A model generated the notes under the pieces. The model was not told the origin of the DNA and ran no database searches. It saw only the letters and a program-made list of their open reading frames with translations. The position numbers and the translations under genes were made by a program. Source: Moraxellaceae bacterium (lineage in GTDB: Bacteria; Pseudomonadota; Gammaproteobacteria; Pseudomonadales; Moraxellaceae). Taken from it: a DNA stretch of 28,301 nucleotides. Shown one piece after another: positions 23,079 through 28,301 of this stretch (its first letter is position 1; every line of letters begins with the position of its first letter). Location of the stretch: NCBI GenBank assembly GCA_003543245.1, contig DPJB01000026.1, positions 1 to 28,301 of the forward strand, read 5' to 3'.

Positions 23079-24332
23079 TCACAACCTGACCGGCATTTTG
23101 CCAAGCCACTCCAGCACACCCTGACCTGCAACTCGGCCAGATGCAAAACACGCCGTCAGCAAATACCCTCCCGTCGGCGCCTCCCAGTCGAGCATTTCAC
23201 CCGCACAAAAAACACCGGGCAAGGCTGTCAGCATAAGATCGGTACTCACTGCATCAAACCTTACACCGCCCGCAGTGCTGATCGCCTCATCCAGCGGACG
23301 GGTAGCCACCAACCTTACCGGCAGGGACTTGATTGCCACCGCCACCTCGGCAGGGGAACCCAGGCTGCCTGCTGCACACTCTCTCAGCAATCCGGCCTTG
23401 ACGCCATCCAGCCCGGTGGCCTTGCGCAGGTGATTGGCAAAGGAGTTTTTTCCTTTGGGCTTTTCCAGTGCAGCCTGCAGTTGTTCCACCGACTTGCCAG
23501 GCAAGAGATCCAGCCTCAACTCAGCTGCCCCTTCCTGCTCAATCCGCTCCCTGATCATTGCTGACAATGCGTAAATCAGGCTGCCCTCCACTCCCGTTGC
23601 AGTCACCACACACTCACCCTCGCGACTGATGAACGAACCGTCGGTTAGCCGGACAGTTGCCATCACCGATTTGAGTGGCGCACCCGCAAAACGCCCGGAA
23701 AATAACGGACTCCATCCCTCCACATCAAAACCACAGTTGGATGGCTTCAACAGTGAAACCCCTACACCTTTTTCATTCAACAGCGGCACCCAGGAACCAT
23801 CCGAGCCCAGCCTGGCCCAGCTGCCGCCACCAAGCGCCAACACGACGGCATCCGCCCGGAAAAGCACCTCCTGATCCGGCGTCATGAAACGCAAACGCCC
23901 ATCATCCGCCCAGCCAATAAAACGGTGACGCTGATGAAAGCGGACACCCGACCCACGCAAGCGATGAAGCCAGGCACGCAACAAGGGAGCGGCCTTCATG
24001 TCGGCAGGAAAGACTCGTCCCGATGAGCCAACAAACGTCTCGATTCCCAGACCCTGAATCCACTCACGCAAGGCATCCGGGCCGAATGCATCCAGCCATT
24101 GCTGCACCTCGGCATGTCGCGCCCCATAACGTGCAACAAATGCCTTGTATGGCTCCGAATGCGTGATGTTCATGCCACCCACGCCAGCCAGCAGGAACTT
24201 GCGTCCCACCGACGGCATGGCATCAAACACATCCACCGCAACGCCGGCCTCAGCCAGCACTTCAGCGGCCATCAGACCGGCAGGACCGCCACCAATCACG
24301 GCTACGCTTTTTTGTGCAGATGCAGATGACAT
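23079..24332 (-). CDS. HI0933-family NAD(P)/FAD-dependent oxidoreductase
   Basis: This is a 417-residue flavoprotein of the HI0933/BaiN-like family. The FAD-binding dinucleotide fold is at the N-terminus (VAVIGGGPAGLMAAEVLAEA, about 10-29). Family landmarks follow: GRKFLLAGVGGMNITHSE, GSSGRVFPADMKAAPLLRAW, the ALGGGSWARLGSDG segment, STAGGV, and a C-terminal FAD-contact motif FCAGEMLDWEAPTGGY. The natural reaction of most members is unknown; some reduce enoyl or bile-acid substrates. ATG 24332 is chosen; the upstream frame begins at a TTG inside the glcB terminator and is rejected. The ribosome site is weak. Confidence 0.92.
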   Translation of the reverse strand: MSSASAQKSVAVIGGGPAGLMAAEVLAEAGVAVDVFDAMPSVGRKFLLAGVGGMNITHSEPYKAFVARYGARHAEVQQWLDAFGPDALREWIQGLGIETFVGSSGRVFPADMKAAPLLRAWLHRLRGSGVRFHQRHRFIGWADDGRLRFMTPDQEVLFRADAVVLALGGGSWARLGSDGSWVPLLNEKGVGVSLLKPSNCGFDVEGWSPLFSGRFAGAPLKSVMATVRLTDGSFISREGECVVTATGVEGSLIYALSAMIRERIEQEGAAELRLDLLPGKSVEQLQAALEKPKGKNSFANHLRKATGLDGVKAGLLRECAAGSLGSPAEVAVAIKSLPVRLVATRPLDEAISTAGGVRFDAVSTDLMLTALPGVFCAGEMLDWEAPTGGYLLTACFASGRVAGQGVLEWLGKMPVRL

Positions 24333-24375
24333 GCGTTGTTCTCGACGCCCTGGTGATACCGAAAAAGGGGGATCA

Positions 24376-24408
24376 GGCAAAAAGAAGGCCGCACAGGGCG
24401 GCCTTCTT
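24376..24408 (-). terminator. Rho-independent terminator after glcB
   Basis: An 11-bp perfect stem, AAGAAGGCCGC (24382-24392) with GCGGCCTTCTT (24398-24408), closes a five-base loop. On the - strand it is followed by a T-rich run, and it begins about 20 bases past the malate synthase stop. It separates glcB from the flavoprotein gene on the same strand. Confidence 0.9.
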
Positions 24409-24429
24409 CATGACAATACGCGGAGCTGA

Positions 24430-26601
24430 TCAGCCAGCCTGCTGCGCCTTCAACACAAGGCGCGCGCGGTGCAACAATGGTTCGGTGTAGCCGGATGGCT
24501 GTTTCGTGCCTTCAAACACCAGATCGCAGGCCGCCTTGAAGGCAATGCCGTCGAAGCCTGGCGCCATCGCCGTGTAAGCGGCATCGCTGGCGTTCTGCTT
24601 GTCCACGATCACCGCCATGCGCTTCATGACGTCCATCACCAGTTCCTTGCTGACAACGCCATGGCGCAACCAGTTGGCAATGTGCTGGCTGGAAATACGC
24701 AGCGTGGCACGATCTTCCATCAGACCGACGTTGTTGATGTCCGGCACCTTGGAGCAGCCCACACCCAGATCCACCCAGCGCACCACATAGCCCAGGATAC
24801 CCTGGCAATTGTTTTCCAGCTCGGCCAGCTTTTCGGCATCGGTCCAGTTGGTGTTCGGTGCCAGTGGCGGGTTGAGGATGGTGTCGACCGGATCGGTAGC
24901 CACAGACTTCAGCTCGTCCTGGCGGGCCTTCACGTTCACCTTGTGGTAGTGCAGCGCATGCAGCGTGGCGCCAGTCGGGCTAGGCACCCAGGCACAGGTC
25001 GCACCCGCCTGCGGATGGTTGTGTTTGGTGGCCAGCATTTCCTTCATTTCATCAGGCTTGGCCCACATGCCCTTGCCAATCTGGGCATGTCCCTGCAGGC
25101 CGCAGGCAAGACCAATCGAAACGTTACGACGCTCGTAGGCAGCAATCCACTCCTGCTTCTTCACGTCGTCCTTGCGTACCATGGGGCCGGCTTCCATGGA
25201 CGTGTGGATTTCATCGCCGGTACGGTCCATGAAACCCGTGTTGATGAAGATGGTACGTTCGCTGGCCTGACGGATGCACTCTTTCAAGTTCACGGAAGTG
25301 CGGCGCTCCTCATCCATGATACCGATCTTGAGAGTGTTCTTTTCAAGACCAACAGCTTTTTCAGCAGCTGCAAAAAGCTCGACCGCGAATGCCACTTCTT
25401 CCGGACCATGCATTTTCGGCTTCACGATGTAGGTGGAGCCGGAACGGGAGTTGCACTGCTTCACGGCAGCCTTGTCACTCAGTACACGCTTTGTGATAAG
25501 GGCGGTAATCAGGGCATCCATCACGCCTTCAAACACTTCTTCACCGCCAACCAGCACGGCAGGGTTGGTCATCAGGTGGCCCACGTTACGCAGCAGCATC
25601 ATGGAACGGCCATGAATGGCAAACTCCTGGCCCTGCGGATTCTTGTACAGGCGATCCGGGTTCATGCGACGCGTCATCTGCTTGCCACCCTTTTCGAAGC
25701 TTTCTTCCAGGGTGCCCGTCATGAGGCCGAACCAGTTGCGGTAGCCCTCAACCTTTTCTTCTGCATCCACAGCAGCCACGGAATCTTCAAGATCCTGAAT
25801 GGTGGTGACTGCAGCTTCAACCAGCAGATCCTTTACGTGGGCAGAATCATCCTTGCCGACGTGATGGCTGGCATCCACCTGCACCTCGACATGCAGGCCG
25901 TTATTCTTCAGCAGCACACCGGTTGGTGCGGCCGCATCACCCACATAGCCGGCAAACTGGGCAGCATTCTTCAGGCCAACCTTGGCTCCCCCCTTCAGGG
26001 AGACAGCCAGCTGACCATCTTCAACGGCGTACTTCACGGCATCATTGTGATCACCCGACGCCAGCGGAAAGGTTTCATTCAGGAAGTTGCGAGCAAAGGC
26101 GATGACCTTTGCACCACGCACAGGGTTATAGCCCTTGCCCTTCTCGGCACCGCCCTCTTCGGAAATGGCATCGGTGCCATACAAGGCGTCATACAGCGAG
26201 CCCCAGCGGGCATTGGCTGCATTCAGTGCATAGCGTGCATTGCGCACAGGCACCACAAGCTGGGGGCCCGCAATCGTGGCCAGCTCTTCATCCACATTTT
26301 CCGTGGTGATCTGGAACCCGGGGCCTTCCGGAACCAGATAGCCAATCTCGGTCAGGAACGCCTTGTACTGTGCCTTGTCAAAACCGGGATTGGCACGATG
26401 CCAGGCATCAATCTTTGCCTGCAGGTCGTCACGCTTGGCCAGCAGTGCCTTGTTCTTCGGAGACAGATCGACAGCAACCTTTTCAAAGGCAGACCAGAAC
26501 GCAGCCGGCTCAACACCGCTACCCGGGGCGATTTCATTGGCCACCAGATCATAGAGTTCCTTGGCGATTTCCAGATCGCCATGCTTGATGCGTTCAGACA
26601 T
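24430..26601 (-). CDS. glcB: Malate synthase G
   Basis: This enzyme condenses glyoxylate with acetyl-CoA to malate, the second step of the glyoxylate shunt. The 723 residues fit the long G isoform. Landmarks are VVPVRNARYALNAANARWGS, GRSMMLLRNVGHLMTNPAV, the catalytic/Mg-binding GIMDEERRT (about 428-436), INTGFMDRTGDEIHTSMEAG, HPQAGATCAWVPSPTGATLH and the C-terminal LMEDRATLRISSQH with the catalytic Asp. ATG 26601 has GAGG eight bases upstream; the frame to 26667 runs through a hairpin and is rejected. A separate promoter is possible (-10 TAGAAT at 26685-26680). Confidence 0.97.
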   Translation of the reverse strand: MSERIKHGDLEIAKELYDLVANEIAPGSGVEPAAFWSAFEKVAVDLSPKNKALLAKRDDLQAKIDAWHRANPGFDKAQYKAFLTEIGYLVPEGPGFQITTENVDEELATIAGPQLVVPVRNARYALNAANARWGSLYDALYGTDAISEEGGAEKGKGYNPVRGAKVIAFARNFLNETFPLASGDHNDAVKYAVEDGQLAVSLKGGAKVGLKNAAQFAGYVGDAAAPTGVLLKNNGLHVEVQVDASHHVGKDDSAHVKDLLVEAAVTTIQDLEDSVAAVDAEEKVEGYRNWFGLMTGTLEESFEKGGKQMTRRMNPDRLYKNPQGQEFAIHGRSMMLLRNVGHLMTNPAVLVGGEEVFEGVMDALITALITKRVLSDKAAVKQCNSRSGSTYIVKPKMHGPEEVAFAVELFAAAEKAVGLEKNTLKIGIMDEERRTSVNLKECIRQASERTIFINTGFMDRTGDEIHTSMEAGPMVRKDDVKKQEWIAAYERRNVSIGLACGLQGHAQIGKGMWAKPDEMKEMLATKHNHPQAGATCAWVPSPTGATLHALHYHKVNVKARQDELKSVATDPVDTILNPPLAPNTNWTDAEKLAELENNCQGILGYVVRWVDLGVGCSKVPDINNVGLMEDRATLRISSQHIANWLRHGVVSKELVMDVMKRMAVIVDKQNASDAAYTAMAPGFDGIAFKAACDLVFEGTKQPSGYTEPLLHRARLVLKAQQAG

Positions 26602-26642
26602 GTCATTAGCCTCGTCAATTTGCCGTGCGGCACTGCCAGAAA

Positions 26643-26685
26643 CAGGTGCCGCCGGGGGCACCTGCAAAGAAAGGCCGATATTCTA
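26643..26685 (-). promoter_or_regulatory. Possible glcB promoter element and leader hairpin
   Basis: On the - strand TAGAAT (26685-26680) is a good -10, though no matching -35 is seen, so it may need an activator. Transcription from it would give a leader of about 70 bases. That leader contains an 8-bp perfect stem, CAGGTGCC (26643-26650) with GGCACCTG (26657-26664), around a six-base loop. The hairpin could instead be a poor terminator for the LysR gene, since its - strand T-run is only TTT. Confidence 0.45.
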
Positions 26686-26736
26686 GCGGATTCTCTCTTG
26701 CAGCGCATGAACAAAACCGCCGCGTCACCCCCTGCG

Positions 26737-27744
26737 TCAGTCCCTGTCCAGGGGGGGCAGGCTCGGTACGGCCGGGCGCGGCAAACCGGCACTGCGCTCC
26801 TCGTCTTCAATGATCTTGCGCGCAGTGAAAAGGATAAGCTGACGCATCCAGCGATGCGCCGGATTGTGATGCAGCAGGGGACTCCAGGCCATCTTCAGCT
26901 CAAACTCGGGAATGTGGAACGGCGGATCCCTCACCACCAGCTTCGGGTTCTCCGCCTGCAACCGCGCCACGCGGGTCGGCAGTGTTGCCACCAGATCCGC
27001 ATTCTCGGCCAGCAGCGCCGGCATCTGGTAATGACGGGTAAAAATGGCGATCTTGCGTTTCTTGCCCAGACGACCCAGCGCCTGATCAATCCAGCCCAGC
27101 CCGCCTGACTGCTCCGGATTCATGCCAAAGCCAACACCCATGCCGGTCTTGGACACCCAGATATGCTGGGCATCCAGATAGTTCTTGAGGGTAAACCGCT
27201 CGGCCAGTGGACTGTCGCGATGCACCAGGCAGGAAAACGTATCCTTCCAGACGGTGACCTGATGGAACGACTGCGGGATTTCCGTGAAACGGTTGATGGC
27301 CATGTCGACCTTACCCTGCTCCATGTCGCGATAGCTCACGTCTGACGGCGTCAGGAAGTCCAGTACCACCCCGGGTGACTCGGTACGCATCGCCTTGGCC
27401 AGCGCCGGAATCAGGGTTGCCTCGGCATAGTCAGCCGCCATGATACGGAACACACGGGAACTGGAGCGTGGCCGGAAGTCCTCCTGTGACTCAAATATCT
27501 GGTTCAGACCGTCGAGGGCAGCACGGATGCGTGGCTGCAGGTCGGTCGCCCGCTCCGTCGGCGTCATACCCTCACTGGACCGTATTAAAAGTGGATCCTC
27601 AAAAGCATCACGTAACCTCTTGAGAATATTAGACATTGCTGGCTGAGTAATACCCAGATGCTCAGCGGCCCGGGTAACATTTTTCTCTCGCAGCAGCACA
27701 TCCAGATAGACAAGAAGGTTCAGGTCGACCCGCTCAATATTCAT
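26737..27744 (-). CDS. LysR-family transcriptional regulator
   Basis: This 335-residue DNA-binding regulator has the winged helix-turn-helix at about 1-65 (LREKNVTRAAEHLGITQPAM, then LRDAFEDPLLIRS). It resembles the NodD/LeuO-type subgroup in which the N-terminus reads DLNLLVYLDVLL. A two-lobed effector domain follows (about 95-305). The C-terminal 30 residues are Pro- and charge-rich (SAGLPRPAVPSLPPLDRD) and longer than usual. It sits between glcB (same strand, 135 bases on) and divergent aceA, the classic arrangement for a LysR protein acting on its neighbour. Control of the glyoxylate shunt by a metabolite effector is therefore the first hypothesis, but it is inference. Confidence 0.93.
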   Translation of the reverse strand: MNIERVDLNLLVYLDVLLREKNVTRAAEHLGITQPAMSNILKRLRDAFEDPLLIRSSEGMTPTERATDLQPRIRAALDGLNQIFESQEDFRPRSSSRVFRIMAADYAEATLIPALAKAMRTESPGVVLDFLTPSDVSYRDMEQGKVDMAINRFTEIPQSFHQVTVWKDTFSCLVHRDSPLAERFTLKNYLDAQHIWVSKTGMGVGFGMNPEQSGGLGWIDQALGRLGKKRKIAIFTRHYQMPALLAENADLVATLPTRVARLQAENPKLVVRDPPFHIPEFELKMAWSPLLHHNPAHRWMRQLILFTARKIIEDEERSAGLPRPAVPSLPPLDRD

Positions 27745-27882
27745 AAAATAAATACCGGGAATAAAAACTATAAATTATGGAAATTATGCCACAAACCTTA
27801 GACTGCGCGCCTCAAAGTTGAAGCCACCATCCGGTTTAACGGCAGGTGCTTTGGCAATCACCACCAGCAACAGGAAGATGTT
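27745..27882. promoter_or_regulatory. Divergent lysR-aceA control region with tandem AAATTATG repeats
   Basis: This 138-base gap is markedly AT-rich on the lysR side. AAATTATG occurs twice in tandem (27772-27779 and 27781-27788), a nine-base period. The surrounding ATAA...TTAT pattern could supply a LysR T-N11-A type site and the lysR promoter, but I cannot fix exact boxes. The aceA ribosome site AGGAAG (27872-27877) lies five bases before its ATG. Confidence 0.5.
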
Positions 27883-28301
27883 ATGACAACGTACGCCTCT
27901 GCGATTGAACACGTCCGCGCCGTCAAGGCCAAACTCGGTGGCACCTGGGGTGCTATTCACCCGGAAGATGCGGCCCGCATGATCGTGCAGAACCGCTTCC
28001 GCACCGGTCTGGACATCGCCAAGTACACCGCCTCCATCATGCGCAAGGACATGGCCGAGTACGATGCTGACAGCAGCAAGTACACCCAGTCCCTGGGTTG
28101 CTGGCACGGTTTTGTTGCCCAGCAGAAGATGATTGCCAACAAGAAGTACTTTGGCACCACATCCAAGCGCTACATCTACCTGTCCGGCTGGATGGTTGCT
28201 GCCCTGCGTTCCGAATTCGGCCCGCTGCCTGACCAGTCCATGCACGAAAAGACCTCCGTGCCTGCCCTGATCGAAGAAATCTACACCTTCCTGCGTCAGG
28301 C
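27883..28301 (+). CDS. aceA: Isocitrate lyase, N-terminal part (cut by window edge)
   Basis: The enzyme splits isocitrate into succinate and glyoxylate, the first step of the glyoxylate shunt. The first 139 residues are visible: MTTYASAIEHVRAVKAKLGG, then RFRTGLDIAKYTASIMRKDM, YTQSLGCWHGFVAQQKMI, YLSGWMVAALRSEFGPLPDQ and a sequence typical of the long (about 530-residue) isocitrate lyase seen in Pseudomonas and Acinetobacter. The KKCGH active-site region is beyond the edge. The start is well supported by AGGAAG. Codon use is strongly biased to C-ending codons, as in highly expressed genes. Confidence 0.95.
   Translation, partial: MTTYASAIEHVRAVKAKLGGTWGAIHPEDAARMIVQNRFRTGLDIAKYTASIMRKDMAEYDADSSKYTQSLGCWHGFVAQQKMIANKKYFGTTSKRYIYLSGWMVAALRSEFGPLPDQSMHEKTSVPALIEEIYTFLRQ

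Noticed and set aside
22674..23564. 296-codon open frame on the + strand
   Set aside because: It crosses the GIY-YIG, cyclase remnant and flavoprotein genes in antisense and shows no family features.
24469..27108. 879-codon open frame on the + strand
   Set aside because: It is fully antisense to glcB and the lysR 3' end, His/Gln-rich, low in recognisable motifs and without a ribosome site. The - strand genes have clear family matches.

Overview
The window looks like a gammaproteobacterial chromosome, probably Pseudomonadales- or Oceanospirillales-like. The pointers are a type II secretion operon in the gspE-F-G-H-I-J-K-L-M order of Pseudomonas xcpR-Z, an isocitrate lyase N-terminus that resembles the long Pseudomonas/Acinetobacter form, malate synthase G, and a cysT-leuZ-like tRNA pair with encoded CCA ends. 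The taxon is inferred from gene content only. By eye the DNA is moderately GC-rich, with a more AT-rich stretch around 12.6-15.1 kb. No insertion sequence, integrase, phage gene or CRISPR array was seen.

Layout. 1-2800 (+ strand): the tail of an unidentified gene with a terminator, a short-chain dehydrogenase, a patatin-like lipase gene split by a one-base frameshift, and a small SAM methyltransferase. 2799-10314 (- strand): nine tightly packed or overlapping type II secretion genes, from gspE (ATPase) to gspM, with a promoter visible upstream of gspE; gspC, gspD, gspN and a prepilin peptidase are not here. 10452-12138 (+ strand): a DUF432-like protein and a small MscS channel in a two-gene operon, divergent from gspE.

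12152-18907 (- strand): a five-gene signalling operon. In transcription order it encodes a 1215-residue membrane hybrid histidine kinase with three receiver domains, a CheR methyltransferase, a single-domain receiver, a CheB-type methylesterase without a receiver, and a REC-PAS-PilZ protein. There is no MCP, CheA or CheW in the window. The set could combine phosphorelay, protein methylation/demethylation and (through PilZ) cyclic-di-GMP. It is the most interesting system here.

19056-22667 (+ strand): a near-consensus promoter, tRNA-Cys(GCA), tRNA-Leu(UAA), and a 1065-residue DUF748/AsmA-like envelope protein. 22662-24332 (- strand): a GIY-YIG protein, a decayed C-terminal scrap of a class III nucleotide cyclase, and an HI0933-family flavoprotein. 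24376-28301: the glyoxylate shunt, with glcB (malate synthase G) and a LysR regulator on the - strand and aceA (isocitrate lyase, cut by the window edge) divergent on the + strand. The LysR protein is the obvious candidate regulator of both shunt genes.

Start sites were chosen mainly from Shine-Dalgarno matches, promoter position and family N-termini. Several starts differ from the longest open frame.
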